Assembly (NCBI GenBank): GCA_037039925.1 | Contig: JAXRKP010000410.1 | Location: 30,001-94,000, forward strand | DNA from: Doris montereyensis | Taxonomy: Eukaryota > Mollusca > Gastropoda > Nudibranchia > Dorididae | Reading direction: 5' to 3' | Length of the DNA stretch: 64,000 nucleotides | In this document: positions 52,034 through 60,712 of the stretch, one piece after another | Layout of the letters: each line of letters begins with the position of its first letter | How positions within the stretch are numbered: the stretch's first letter is position 1 | The notes under the pieces: generated by a model | Database searches by the model: none | Seen by the model: only the letters and a program-made list of their open reading frames with translations | Told to the model about the DNA's origin: nothing | Position numbers and translations under genes: made by a program

Positions 52034-53966
52034 CATGTACTATATCGCATATCTTTTTACATACAAACAACCTAACCTTGTTACCATAAAATTTAACTGT
52101 TTGTGTTTAGTGGTAAGCAGCTGGAACCTCTATTTTCCGCTTGACCATTTCAGCCAGCGATGTCTCGGGAAAATGTTTTACAGCATCTGTTGCGCCTCCT
52201 AAAGAACATTCATTCTAAAATGCCCCGCCCTCGTTTGGAGGCCGTCATGGAAGAAATTGTTGCCATCAAAGACGTAAGTTTGTGAAACTGAACTTGTTTT
52301 AATAGTAGAACTGCCACCACATACGCACAATTCACTGGTCCTGAGCTCACTGTGCAGATCTGACATAGATAAGACTCTTTGTTCATTCATGTAGGGCTAG
52401 CTCGAGTCTTAGTAAATCTAGATCTAGTCGATCTTTATACCACAAAGTATGGGTTTCAACACATGAAAAATGAAAAGCGACTCCTGGTGCAGAGCTGTTC
52501 AAGGTCTCTAGTCATTACGAGAACACTTGAAACCTGGATCAGTGGCGGTGTGTGTCGTTGAATTCTGTGTTTTGGACAGACAGTCTAAATGTTATGACCC
52601 TTTGGCCACAAGTGGCCGGTGTGTGTCGTTGAATTCTGTGTTTTGGACAGACAGTCTAAATGTTATGACCCTTTGGCCACAAGTGGCCGGTGTGTGTCGT
52701 TGAATTCTGTGTTTTGGACAGACAGTCTAAATGTTATGACCCTTTGGCCACAAGTGGCCGGTGTGTGTCGTTGAATTCTGTGTTTTGGACAGACAGTCTA
52801 AATGTTATGACCCTTTGGCCACAAGTGGCCGGTCAATTCTGTTTTTGGACAAAAATGTTATGACTTTTGGCCACAAGTGGCTTTGTTTGAAAAACTCTGG
52901 TTTTTGGACAGACAGACAAAACAAGTCCTCTTTACATTCTTACATCTTGTTATGACCCTTTGGCGTCTACCAAAGTGATGACAAATTTGGACAGGCATTA
53001 TATGAGTAGGGTTAATGTGTGTTTTTGGACATTACAGATTTCTTATCAACATGGTTGTATAATGACTTTTGTCACGGATTCACATTTCTCACTGCTGTCA
53101 TCAACACAGTTTTATAATGACTTTTGTCACAAATTCAAATTTCTCACTGCTGTCATCAACACAGTTTTATAATGACTTTTTATGTCACAAATTCAAATTT
53201 CTCACTGCTGTCATCAACACAGTTTTATAATGACTTTTGTCACAAATTCAAATTTCTCACTGCTGTCATCAACACAGTTTTATAATGACTTTTGTCACAA
53301 ATTCAAATTTCTCACTGCTGTCATCAACACAACTGCCTTTTGTGTTAATTATCTTCCTATGCTGTCAAACAATGTCTATCATCATGCATATTTTGTAGAA
53401 CACCATAATCTTGTTGAGTATTTCTTGTTTATTGTCAGTTTATTTGGTGTGGCTGTCTATTGTCATTGTCATTATCCGCTGTTGTGTGTGTGTGGGGGTG
53501 AGATAAAGAGAGGAGACAGAGAGAGAGAGAGAGAGGGAAGAGAGAGACAGAGAGAGAGAGAAAAGAAAGAGAGAGACAGAGAGAGAGGAGAAAGAGACAG
53601 AGAGACAGAGAAAAGAGAAAAGGAAAGAGAGAGAGAGAGTTGGCTCTTATTGGTTATTTAAGATATGTCATCTATGTAATTTGTATCGTATTATATTATT
53701 TAAGAAATGATAATTTATATTTTCTTTGTGAAATGTAATGAAATTGTGATCTAATACAAATTTCCAAAGAGCACAGATAAAGATTTATCTTATCTTACCT
53801 TATCTTATTCTTGTCTCTATTTTAGCTGTCTGAGAGTGTGAAATCTGTGCTGGAACTCTTGCAAGACAAAATCTCCAACTATGAGCCCAGTTCTGTGCCC
53901 AGCCCTGAGAAAATGGATTCCCCGCTGATGAGTGTGCCAGCCCCGACTCCCGCACCTCACCGATAA
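37866..53966 (+). CDS. NELFB: negative elongation factor B (NELF-B / COBRA1), ten exons
   Basis: Exons: 37866-38096, 40722-40898, 42601-42901, 43545-43726, 43936-44036, 45666-45726, 46908-47097, 49284-49478, 52154-52273 and 53826-53966. NELF-B is a core subunit of the four-protein NELF complex, which with DSIF stabilises promoter-proximal pausing of RNA polymerase II in the nucleus. Diagnostic stretches match the human protein in order: ALPFLDLHG, VMKALPKV, NNQALFGDEV, NVKLYDMVL, DPCHKFTWC, CIRE, RELQGF, VKKGQE, SDPF-x-INT, KFLP and the TFLHCLTSYL region. Predicted length is about 565 residues, against 580 in human as I recall it. Reading frame shifts occur inside exons 3, 6 and 7; exon phases close perfectly once they are corrected. 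An ACCATGG start context supports the chosen ATG. No signal peptide or membrane segment is seen. Confidence 0.95.
39495..40602 (-). mobile_element. TIR DNA transposon with GCCTAAATGCCC-type ends (copy 2) in NELFB intron 1
   Basis: Read on the minus strand it starts CAGTAGTGACCGCCTAAATG, then CCCGGTGCTTGGGAAGCA, then GGCATTTAGGCGAAAGTAGG, collinear with copy 1 at 23182. Interior matches include GTTCACACCTTGT, CACTCGATCGCGATGAGC and GACATCAAGAAAGAG. The far TIR is not found, so that end is truncated or diverged. The plus-strand 190-codon ORF at 39678-40250 is antisense to the element. Confidence 0.65.
40722..40898 (+). CDS. NELFB: NELFB exon 2
   Basis: Fifty-nine codons, phase 0 both ends. Acceptor TTCTTCCTACAG, then KINDLSSQSDADSIKKLETL, LENSFPAIKNKEVRPIVMAV and MKALPKVKDEYLEQLLEDK, donor GTTGGT. 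Confidence 0.95.
40945..41105 (-). mobile_element. SINE family C, compact copy
   Basis: AAAGCCCCATAGGAACATAG, then GGGATCGAACCCTAGATCTG (reverse B box) and ACCAACCGAGTTAACTACAC (reverse A-box region). A tRNA-like head with a short body, in NELFB intron 2. Confidence 0.65.
41106..42600. other. NELFB intron 2, unique part
   Basis: AT-rich, no repeat family recognised. ORFs at 42037-42279 (-) and 42140-42451 (+) are Lys/Ile/Phe-rich and have no homology that I can see. Confidence 0.5.
42601..42901 (+). CDS. NELFB: NELFB exon 3 (contains two frame shifts)
   Basis: After an AGAG acceptor it reads LYAEAAPEVKRQLWENNQAL, FGDEVQPLLAQYIKEKEQS. An extra T in the run at 42718-42720 shifts to LYRHDVANLSFFKTTPKQRR and NVKLYDMVLHFLRTYFLRSQ. 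A second break near 42880-42885 leads to HYCTLR, completed across the intron. One base too many and two too few would restore the family sequence and the phase-2 donor (CG|GTAAG). Confidence 0.93.
42917..43005 (+). pseudogene. decayed tandem copy of the NELFB exon 3 end
   Basis: Immediately after the exon 3 donor, TATGACATGGTCTTGCACTC repeats the exon sequence. It continues through CGTTCCATAACTATCATTAT and TGTACTGGCGATAAGACC, corresponding to the exon end plus the first intron bases. The copy has a stop (after KYDMVLHSL) and its donor GT is mutated to GA, so it cannot act as a normal exon. Confidence 0.85.
43545..43726 (+). CDS. NELFB: NELFB exon 4
   Basis: Acceptor GGTTTCAG, then VELLMAIHDLELNAICLRDP, CHKFTWCVDACIREKTVNVW and RSRELQGFLNSVKKGQEHVL, donor GTAAGC in phase 1. 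No frame damage; one of the best conserved parts of the protein. Confidence 0.96.
43936..44036 (+). CDS. NELFB: NELFB exon 5
   Basis: After a second AGAG acceptor it reads DLSMVLSDPFMINTILQSLM and KVLQSCVNTDTLPR (the first D is completed from exon 4), donor GTGAGG, phase 0. Matches the human DLSMILCDPF-x-INT segment. Confidence 0.93.
44175..44480. repeat. 30-bp minisatellite in NELFB intron 5, about 10 copies
   Basis: Unit ACTTGTGTAATATAAGAGAG plus TTACAGTATA, with several shortened units. Degenerate copies continue at 44770-44960, beyond a SINE. Confidence 0.9.
44515..44730 (+). mobile_element. SINE family A, body and 3' part
   Basis: CCCCTGGTCCAGGTAGGTGG, GAGGTCCCGTGTGCAGATCA, TTAAAGATCCC, GTTTACAGGGCAGTCC and TTGATGTGGGTAAA. 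It inserted in, or was captured by, the 30-bp array, which resumes afterwards. A second, shorter copy is at 45010-45195. Confidence 0.7.
45010..45195 (+). mobile_element. SINE family A, degraded copy
   Basis: CTCCCCTGGTGTTATCGACA, TTTGTCCCGTGTGCATTATC, ACAACACTGTGCAC and TGTTTTACAGGACAGTCCGG. Parallel to the copy at 44515 and probably a segmental duplicate, because both sit between similar repeats. Confidence 0.55.
45255..45650. repeat. ~20-bp ACTGTTATCATTACCAATAT array
   Basis: About 18 degenerate copies with many single-base losses, passing into TTATTATTATCACC triplets near exon 6. NELFB intron 5. Confidence 0.85.
45666..45726 (+). CDS. NELFB: NELFB exon 6 (short, two missing bases)
   Basis: Acceptor CACTTATAG. 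Reads DNTELLFL, then in the next frame LAQHGA, then in the third WEMMDL (first W incomplete), donor GTAGGT. The 61 bp plus two missing bases give 21 codons and phase 0, matching both neighbours and the human LLxLxxLLALGQGAWDMID segment. Compared with human, about eight residues after this exon have no counterpart, so a tiny exon could be missed. Confidence 0.8.
45890..46330. repeat. 51-bp minisatellite in NELFB intron 6, about 7-8 copies
   Basis: The unit contains CTTTATCTTGTTCCTCATCG, TTCTGTGTTTCTTCTTCATC and TTACACTTTCT. The Phe/Leu/Ser-rich plus ORFs here (up to 148 codons) are artefacts. Confidence 0.93.
46331..46800. repeat. (TTA)n then 34-bp minisatellite, about 9 copies
   Basis: An ATT run at 46347-46390, then from about 46465 units of TTAATATCAACTTAAGTTTT plus ATTTGTGTGGTTTC. 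Confidence 0.92.
46908..47097 (+). CDS. NELFB: NELFB exon 7 (one frame shift)
   Basis: Acceptor ACAATTAG, then DPTFFTKFLPYIVTLMVEDQ and VRFFSHKIPGDIATPPTL. After a one-base shift near 47022 it reads PDMYATWIGKDSLACLVAMY and YTLQ, donor GTTTGA. Removing one base gives 63 codons and phase 0 at both ends. The second part matches human LPESF...MACEVGLYYVL. Confidence 0.9.
47140..47232 (-). mobile_element. SINE family A, 3' fragment
   Basis: TTTTGCCCATACTGCCCTGT, AAAGGATCTTAACCTGCACA and AGTTTTGTGA after a G10 run. Truncated. Confidence 0.5.
47268..47482 (-). mobile_element. SINE family B, partial
   Basis: TTCAAGACCATTACAGCCCA, TATAGCGTAAAGCGGAACAG, AAGTCTGACTCAGGTTTTTG and GTCTTTCCCAAAGAACACAA. 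The head is missing after GGGCCTAGC. Confidence 0.7.
47630..48420. repeat. ~51-bp degenerate minisatellite in NELFB intron 7
   Basis: Words GCTAGTTTGTCATGGCTGAT, GCTGG(T)ACTCATTGCCACCT and GGACAGGGGAC recur about twelve times, with truncations and captured foreign pieces (for example GTTTGTGAAACAGAAATCGA near 47935, also near 47530). Confidence 0.85.
48445..48840 (+). mobile_element. tRNA-like SINE (family D), imperfect
   Basis: AGGTGCCGGCAGCTCAGGTG and AGTTTGATTCCCAGTCTGGG have the spacing of a tRNA-like A and B box. A reverse-oriented tRNA-like end (GGGATTTGAACCCTCAACCT, GGCAGCCAGACC) closes the block near 48755-48800. Function as a tRNA is not supported. Confidence 0.4.
48966..49215 (-). 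mobile_element. SINE family A, reverse copy
   Basis: Tail (GATTT)n at 48970-48986, TTACCCACATATAAAAACTA, TCCCGAACTGTCCTGTAAAC, GTGTTGTGATCTGCACGCAG, head remnant GTACCACCAAATTCC. Ends about 70 bp before NELFB exon 8. Confidence 0.75.
49284..49478 (+). CDS. NELFB: NELFB exon 8
   Basis: Acceptor TTTTTTTTTGCAG, then CGRMKDRPSMTQILPTHPLF, MAYSDTFLHCLTSYLIYMKD and EFHHEDFVNAVLEEFFV, donor GTGAGC. Sixty-five codons, phase 0 at both ends, frame intact. Confidence 0.95.
49632..49946. mobile_element. MITE with ~32-bp terminal inverted repeats
   Basis: The left end ATCAACGGTGAAAGTCGCAA ACCGTGTAAGTC and the reverse complement of the right end (ATCAATGGTGAAAGTCGAAA CCCTGTAAGTC) match at nearly all positions. 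The 315-bp length and lack of coding potential fit a MITE. It sits between two similar TCTCTCTGGCTC...CTGTCTGTCTG blocks (49536 and 49990). The target-site duplication is not clear. NELFB intron 8. Confidence 0.65.
50385..50577. repeat. (TC)n microsatellite in NELFB intron 8
   Basis: TC runs at 50390-50435 and 50486-50573 with short breaks (TTATC, TGTGTTTGG). Artefact ORFs only. Confidence 0.95.
50578..51949. other. NELFB intron 8, mostly unique
   Basis: Contains a short CAATT run (50847-50861), an AAT run (51198-51218) and a CTCCTCCTCC stretch. The block 51480-51780 (GCCATTGAAACGTCGAC at 51735; minus ORF 51504-51773) may be a retroelement relic. No exon seen. Confidence 0.4.
51950..52032. 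repeat. (TA)n microsatellite
   Basis: Three TA blocks separated by TTCTG and TT, 120 bp upstream of exon 9. Confidence 0.95.
52154..52273 (+). CDS. NELFB: NELFB exon 9
   Basis: Acceptor ACCATTTCAG, then PAMSRENVLQHLLRLLKNIH and SKMPRPRLEAVMEEIVAIKD, donor GTAAGT. Forty codons, phase 0. Corresponds to the human ENVxRHxLRLL...LEAL region. Confidence 0.95.
52545..52900. repeat. 71-bp minisatellite in NELFB intron 9, about 4-5 copies
   Basis: The unit contains GTGTGTCGTTGAATTCTGTG, TTTTGGACAGACAGTCTAAA and TGTTATGACCCTTTGGCCAC. The first four copies are nearly identical, the last ones degenerate. Confidence 0.92.
53040..53335. repeat. 55-bp minisatellite in NELFB intron 9, about 5 copies
   Basis: The unit contains ATGACTTTTGTCACAAATTC, AAATTTCTCACTGCTGTCAT and CAACACAGTTTTATA. 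The 159-codon ORF from 53182 is an artefact of this array plus a purine tract. Confidence 0.93.
53500..53640. repeat. (GA)-rich tract in NELFB intron 9
   Basis: AGAGAGAGAG blocks mixed with AGACAGAG and AAAAGAGAAAAGG. Confidence 0.9.
53826..53966 (+). CDS. NELFB: NELFB exon 10 (C terminus, stop)
   Basis: Acceptor TCTATTTTAG, then LSESVKSVLELLQDKISNYE and PSSVPSPEKMDSPLMSVPAP, ending TPAPHR with TAA at 53964-53966. A Pro/Ser-rich tail like that of vertebrate NELF-B, which also ends in a VPAPAP-type sequence. Confidence 0.95.
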   Translation: MSESVKSVLELLQDKISNYEPSSVPSPEKMDSPLMSVPAPTPAPHR

Positions 53967-54270
53967 CGGATGCCCATTGAATGTTTGCAGTGTGTGGGTC
54001 TGTGTGCGTGGGAGAGAGAGACACACAAACAAGACAGACAGATTGACAAAGAGAGAGACAAGACAGAGAGACAGAAAGAGAGAGAGAGAAGACTGATAGA
54101 AAGAGAGAGAGACAGACAGACTGATGGAGAGACAGACAGATGGAGAGTGTATTGTGTTTATGTATGTATGTGTGTGAGGGAATGAAAGATTGGAAAAATT
54201 GTGCTGACTGTTGATGACTGATTGTTAATGCTTCACTGTTTTTATTAAACACAGAAAAAACTGATCAAAA
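53967..54270 (+). other. NELFB: NELFB 3' UTR
   Basis: Contains AGAGAGAGAC-type purine repeats and an ATTAAA poly(A) signal at 54244-54249. Cleavage is expected some 10-30 bp downstream, at about the edge of the SINE that starts at 54275. Confidence 0.65.
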
Positions 54271-54274
54271 TTGG

Positions 54275-54665
54275 ATTTTTATTTGATTTGATTTACTCAC
54301 ATCCACAACTAAGGTGATCTTGGTGCTTATGGTAGGATTTTTAAAATTTTGCCCGAACTGCCCTGCAAATCAAACATCCAAGGGATCTTTTAACGTGCAT
54401 AGAGTGTTGTGATCTGCACAAGGGACCTCCTTTTTATCGTCTGTCTCTGATGGGACTAGGTGTTGATCCACCTACCTGAACCAGTGGGGTAGATTTTGCT
54501 AGCAACAGATGAACAAATTATATTATAAAATGTTGAAAGTGTGACGACAGGAAATACCTTCTTTTTTTTTTTTAATCTAGAAAATTTTTCAGCTGTTCGC
54601 ATGGCTCGACCCAACTACCTTTTGGTTGAAAGGCGGACACTTTGCCTCTGGACTACCGAGTCCCC
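54275..54665 (-). mobile_element. SINE family A, full length, just after NELFB
   Basis: Tail TTTGATTTGATTTACTCACA, body TTTTGCCCGAACTGCCCTGC, AGTGTTGTGATCTGCACAAG, GACTAGGTGTTGATCCACCT, and head TGGTTGAAAGGCGGACACTT / GGACTACCGAGTCCCC. A short insertion splits the body near 54500-54560. Confidence 0.85.
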
Positions 54666-54859
54666 TAACAACAGATGAACAAAACTATCTTACAAAATGT
54701 TGAGTGCATGGCAGTATGACAGGAAATACTGTAATGTCAAAATATAGTGTTTGTTTTCTTGTCACAATGGACATTAAGATCAGTTTCTATATTTTTCAAC
54801 AAAAAATACTCTAGTTTTGACTTTCAGAAACGTCCCACGCACCCCCATAAGGTGGACTC

Positions 54860-57215
54860 ATACTCAAACCCCAAGCCTCATGGGGGGCCTCATGGAGGGG
54901 GTTACATACTATACACCCCAGCCTCATGGGGGTTCATACTATACAACCCAGCCTCATGGGGGGTTCATACTATACAACCCAGTCTCATGGGGGGTTCATA
55001 CTAAACAACCCAGTCTCATGGGGGGTTCGTACTATACAACCCAGCCTCATGGGGGTTCATACTATACAACCCAGCCTCATGGGGGTTCATACTATACAAC
55101 CCAGTCTCATGGGGGGTTCATACTAAACAACCAACCCAGGGGGTTCTCATGGGGGGTTCATACTACAACCCAGCCTCATGGGGGTTCATACTATCATGGG
55201 GGTTCATACTATACAACCCAGCCTCATGGAGGGTTCATACTATACAACCCAGCCTCATGGAGGGTTCATACTATACACCCCAGCCTCATGGGGGGTTCAT
55301 ACTATACAACCCAGCCTCATGGGGGTTCATACTATACACCCCAGCCTATTGGGGGGTTCATACTATGCACCCCAGCCTCATGGGGGGTTCATACTATACA
55401 CCCCAGCCTATTGGGGGGTTCATACTATACACCCCAGCCTATTGGGGGGTTCATACTATACAACCCAGCCTCATGGGGGTTCATACTACTATACACCCCA
55501 GCCTATTGGGGGTGTTCATACTATACAACCCAGTCTATTGGGGGGTTCATACTACTATTGCACCCCAGCCTATTGGGGGTGTTCATACTATACAACCTAG
55601 CCTGGGGAGTGTTCATACTATACACACTAGCTTATTGGGGTGTTCATACTATACACACTAGCCTATTGGCCTATTGGTGTTCATACTATACACACTAGCT
55701 TATTGGGAGTGTTCATACTATACACCCCAGCCTCATTGGGGGTTCATACTATACACCCCAGCCTATTGGGAGGTTCACACTATGCACCCCAGCCTATTGG
55801 GAGTGTTCATACTATACACACTAGTCTATTGGCGTGTTCACACTATACACACTAGCCTATTGGGAGTGTTCATACTATACACACTAGCCTATTGGGAGTG
55901 TTCATACTATACACACTAGCCTATTGGGAGTGTTCATACTATACACACTAGCCTATTGGGAGTGTTCATACTATACACACTAGCCTATTGGGAGTGTTCA
56001 TACTATACACACTAGCTTATTGGGAGTGTTCATACTATACACACTAGCCTATTGGGAGTGTTCATACTATACACACTAGCCTATTGGGAGTGTTCATACT
56101 ATACACACTAGCCTATTGGGGTGTTCATACTATACACACTAGCCTATTGGGAGTGTTCATACTATACACACTAGCCTATTGGGAGTGTTCATACTATACA
56201 CACTAGCTTATTGGGGTGTTCATACTATACACACTAGCCTATTGGGGTGTTCATACTATACACACTAGCCTATTGGGGTGTTCATACTATACACACTAGC
56301 CTATTGGGGTGTTCATACTATACACACTAGCCTATTGGGGTGTTCATACTATACACACTAGCCTATTGGGGTGTTCATGTTCATACTAATATATATACTA
56401 TACACTATTGGCGTAACCTATTGGGAGTGTTCATACTATACACACTAGCCTATTGGGGGTGTTCATACTATACACACTAACCTATTGGGAGTGTTCATAC
56501 TATATACATACTACCAGCCTCCTGAGGGGAGTTCATACTAAACACACCAGCCTCCTGAGGGGGTTCATACTATACACACCAGCCTCCTGGGGGTTCATAC
56601 TATACACACCCTAGCCTCCTGAGGGGGAGTTCCATACTCTACACCTATTGGGGAGTGTTCAGCCTCCCAGGGGGTTCATACTATACACCCCAGCCTCCTA
56701 TACACTCCAGGGGGGTTCATACTATACACACCAGCCTCCTGAAGTGTTTACATACAACCCAGTCTATTGGAGATGTTCTTACCCCAGCCTCCTCGAGGGG
56801 GTTCATACTATACACCCCAACCTCCTGAGGGGGTTCATACTATACAACCCAGTCTCCTGAGGGGGTTCATACTATACACCCCAACCTCCTGAGGGGGTTC
56901 ACACTATACAACCCAGTCTCCTGAGGGGTTCATACTATACACCCCAACCTCCTGAGGGGGTTCACACTATACAACCCAGTCTCCTGAGGGGTTCCTACTA
57001 TACACCCCAGCCTCCTGAGGGGGTTCATACTATACACCACAGCCTCCTGAGGGGGTTCACACTATACAACCCAGTCTCCTGAGGGGGTTCACACTATGCA
57101 CCCTGTCTCCTGAGCCTCCTCAGGGGTTCACACTATACACCCCAGTCTCCTGAGGGGTTCACACTATACAACCCAATCTCCTGAGGGGGTTCACACTATA
57201 CAACCCAGCCTCATG
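54860..57215. repeat. ~31-32-bp satellite with successive subfamilies, about 75 copies
   Basis: The core TTCATACTATACA(A/C)(C/A)C is constant. Linkers change along the array: CAGCCTCATGGGGGG (54860-55330), CAGCCTATTGGGGGG (55340-55600), TAGCCTATTGGGAGTG (55620-56500), then CAGCCTCCTGAGGGGG (56510-57210). The ORFs (up to 293 codons) are artefacts. Confidence 0.95.
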
Positions 57216-57318
57216 GGGTTAGGTTACTGGACTTGGGATCATGAGGTGCCGGTTTCATTTCCCTAGTAAAGCTGGTTCCAACTTTGTGTTCCTTTGGGAA
57301 ATACATTTAAAGTGCACT
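57215..57318 (+). mobile_element. SINE family B, head fragment
   Basis: GGTTAGGTTACTGGACTTGG, GATCATGAGGTGCCGG, then TTGTGTTCCTTTGGGAAATA. Joined directly to the last satellite unit. Confidence 0.6.
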
Positions 57319-57324
57319 GAATGA

Positions 57325-57752
57325 TGTACAAAACCTCCTTTTTATCTTCCGTTTCCGCTGAGACTAGTACTAGTAGTAGTTGATCCACTTACCTGGCCCA
57401 AGGGGGGCGTTCTTCATCCGAGAAAATAGAGAAAATTTTCAATCTGTCGGAGTTCGGGCCCATCAACCAAAAGGTCATGGGTAAAGCCCCTACAGTGGTT
57501 GGACATTTTCTCGAGGTTTTTTTTCCCGAGTAAAATATGTCCCCCCCACCCTCCCCCCCCCCCTGGTCTAGGTAGGTGGATCGACATCTGAGATGGACGC
57601 AAAACAAGAAGTCACGTCTGCAGATCACAACACTATATTATGCACGTTAACGATTCCTTGACTGCTCACATGGCAGTTCGCGCAAAATTAAGAATCCCGC
57701 CAAATAACTCCGAGATCACTTTCGTTGTGGATGTGGGTGGTAAAGTCAGATA
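57325..57752. mobile_element. two SINE family A pieces head to head
   Basis: The left piece (57325-57462) is in minus orientation (CTTCCGTTTCCGCTGAGACT, TTGATCCACTTACCTGGCCC, TTTTCAATCTGTCGGAGTTC). The right piece (57463-57752) is in plus orientation (ATCAACCAAAAGGTCATGGG, CCTGGTCTAGGTAGGTGGAT, TCTGCAGATCACAACAC, GTTGTGGATGTGGG). Together they form a large inverted repeat. Confidence 0.65.
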
Positions 57753-57837
57753 ATAATAATAATAATAAGACTAAAATACCAAACCAAACAGCATTTACAA
57801 AACCCATCAATAAGAAATAAATGTTCATGTTAAATTA

Positions 57838-58085
57838 AGTTATAGAAGTTTAAGTGCTTGTTCCTTTTTTCTTCCAAAGTTTAAGTGCTTGTTCCTTTTT
57901 CTTCCAAAGCTGTTTAAGTGCTTGTTCCTTTTTTCTTCCAAAGCTGTTTAAGTGGTTGTTCCTTTTTTCTTCCAAAGCTGTTTAAGTGCTTGTTCCTGTT
58001 TTTTTCTTCCAAAGCTGTTTAAGTGCTTGTTCCTTTTTTCTTCCAAAGCTGTTTAAGTGCTTGTTCCTTTTTCTTCCAAATGTGT
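57838..58085. repeat. 34-bp minisatellite, about 7-8 copies
   Basis: Unit GTTTAAGTGCTTGTTCCTTT plus TTTCTTCCAAAGCT. The first copies lack GCTGT. Confidence 0.93.
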
Positions 58086-58299
58086 TTTGCACGGCATATC
58101 TACTACCTGTAATTTGTCTCTAAAATCACGTGATCGATAACGTACATGACACTGGAATTATGACTGAGTGGCGTACAGACCTTTCTAATTCTCTTCCAAA
58201 GCCCCACACACACACACACTTTTTTCTTCCAAAAAATCAAACGTTTTGAATAAAATATCTAAACATGTCACGACGACTTCGTTTGTATTTTGCTTTTGA

Positions 58300-59090
58300 T
58301 TTCAAGACCACAGACAGTTTAAGAACATTGTAAAGCCAACGAAATGAAATAGCAATTATTTCAAAACTGTTTTAATTACTACGCATGTTGTTCATTTCAT
58401 TCTTCACAAAGAGCAATCATTTATTTCATTCAAACTATTTTAGATTCTACTACCTTTTTTAATCATCAAACATACAGTGATCATTTCATACCTGACAAAG
58501 GAAAGCAGTCATTGATTTTCTAATTCAAACACACACACACACACAAAAAATCAAACGTTTTCTTTTTTAATCATAGCAAACGACAGAGTTTTCATTTTCT
58601 TTTGATTTCAAGACCTCTCATTTCAAAAAATGAGCAATCATTGTTTTCATTTCATCACAAAGAGCAATCATTGATTTCATTCAAACTATTTTAGATTCTC
58701 TTTTTTTAATCATAAATTTTCTCAAATTCTTTTTTAATCATAGCAAACATACAGATTTTCATTTCATACCTCTCACAAAGAGCAATCATTGATTCCATTC
58801 AAACTATTTTAGATTCTCTTTTTTTAATCATAGCAAACATGCAGATTTTTCGTCGCTTGGTGTGTATTTAGATATCGTTATATAATTAAAACACGTTGTA
58901 GATTCAATTTTTTAAATTTAGGGGTCATGGGTTTTCATGACAATTACAAAAAGCAATCATTATTTCATTGACTGTTTTAAATTCTCTTTGATTACATAGC
59001 AAAACATAAAGACAACCAAAAATTGACGTCGACAAAAAGTCAGAAGTTTCATTGAAGAGCAAATGAAACAATACATGTAATGATAGCAAA
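58300..59090. repeat. degenerate long-period repeat
   Basis: GAGCAATCATTGATTTCATT, CAAACTATTTTAGATTCTC and TTTTTTAATCATAGCAAACA recur at least four times with irregular spacing, between blocks of unique AT-rich DNA. No gene seen from 58086 onward. Confidence 0.65.
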
Positions 59091-59985
59091 AAGTACAGAA
59101 ATTTGTGAAGTGCAAATGAAACAATACATGTAATGATAAAAAGTCATTCTCTTTTTGTGAAGTGCAAAATGAAACAATACATTAATGATAAGTGAAAAAG
59201 CAAATTGTCAGAAGTTTCTCTTTTTTGAAGAGCAAAATGAAACAATACATGTAATGATAAAAAGTCAGAAGCAATTTGTTTCATTCAAAATGAAACAATA
59301 CATGTAATGATAAAAAGTCAGAAGTTTTTGTGAAGTGCAAAATGAAACAATACACGTAATGATAAAAAGTCAGAAGTTTGTGAAGAGCATGGGTTGGAAA
59401 CAATTACATGTAATGACAAAAAGTCAGAAGTTTGTGAAGAGCAAAATGAAACAATACATGTAATGACAAAAAGTCAGAAGTTTGTGAAGAGCAAAATGAA
59501 ACAATACATGTAATGATAAAAAGTCAGAAGTTTGTGAAGAGCAAAATGAAACAATACATGTAATGATAAAAAGTCAGAAGTTTGTGAAGAGCAAAATGAA
59601 ACAATACATGTAATGATAAAAAGTCAGAAGTTTGTGAAGAGCAAAATGAAACAATACATGTAATGATAAAAGTCAGAAGTTTAATGAAGAGCAAAATGAA
59701 ACAATACATGTAATGATAAAAAGTCAGAAGTTTGTCAAGAGCAAAATGAAACAAACATGTAATGATAAAAAGTCAGAAGTTTGTGAAGAGCAAAATGAAA
59801 CAATACATGTAATGATAAAAAGTCAGGAGAAGTTTGTAAAGAGCAAAATGAAACAATACATGTAATGATAAAAAGTCAGAAGCTTGTGAAGAGCAAAATG
59901 AAACAATACATGTAATGATAAAAAGTCAGAAGCTTGTGAAGAGCAAAATGAAACAATATATGTAATGATAAAAAGTCATTATTTT
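59091..59985. repeat. 50-bp minisatellite, about 17 copies
   Basis: The unit contains GAAGAGCAAAATGAAACAAT, ACATGTAATGATAAAAAGTC and AGAAGTTTGT. Homogeneous from 59400; earlier copies degenerate. The contained ACATGT is palindromic. Confidence 0.95.
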
Positions 59986-60659
59986 GGACTGCAGGGCAAT
60001 GCCTTGTAAACTGTGAAAGAGAAGGCAGAAGGTAACACCAAAAATAAGAACATCTTTATTTCTCTCCTGGTTGCGCTCACGTTTTCTGTGGAGGTAACAA
60101 TCAATGGCACGTGTGTATAATTTACCATTGAGGATGATGGTATAGTTTTGGTGATGACTTATTAAATAATTAATACATATTTGCATTGTTTTGCCGACAA
60201 CTTAGCTTAATGCCCAGGGGATACTCTCCTGTTCCCATCAACCAAAACAAATACCGCACCATAGGGTCTCAATTATCGTCTATTTGCACATAGATCTATC
60301 TGCAGTACAGAAAGATCGCATTCAGTTCAGAATCGATGTTGCCGACCAAAAATCTAAATGTAGATCTGGCTCTGGAGTGAGTTTAAATGTAGCATTCATG
60401 GGGGGGGGGCATACTGCAAGTGTAAGTAGTCATCGTGGCGTAGCGGCTAAAGTAAGTTGGTACGAATCAGTCCATCTGTTCAAATCCCAGCTTGGAATGA
60501 GTGTTTTTATTTCTCTTAATTTAGTTTGTTTTAGGTTGCTGTTGTTTTTTTGTGTTTGTTTCTCAACACCAAATTAAGGCTTAGGTTGCCTTTCCTTCTC
60601 AGTTTTGTAAAGGGTGTTTAAACCAAACGACACAGTCAAAACAAATAAAATATTATCAT

Positions 60660-60712
<53 letters not shown>

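Noticed and set aside
52545..52900. 71-bp repeats resembling a CRISPR-like or regulatory array
   Set aside because: No variable spacers; it is a plain minisatellite.
54817..55698. 293-codon ORF downstream of NELFB
   Set aside because: It is a reading of the ~31-bp satellite; the period of about ten codons and missing homology argue against a gene.
59926..60186. 86-codon minus ORF after the 50-bp array
   Set aside because: About 40 codons are non-repetitive, but there is no match that I recognise and no supported splice sites.
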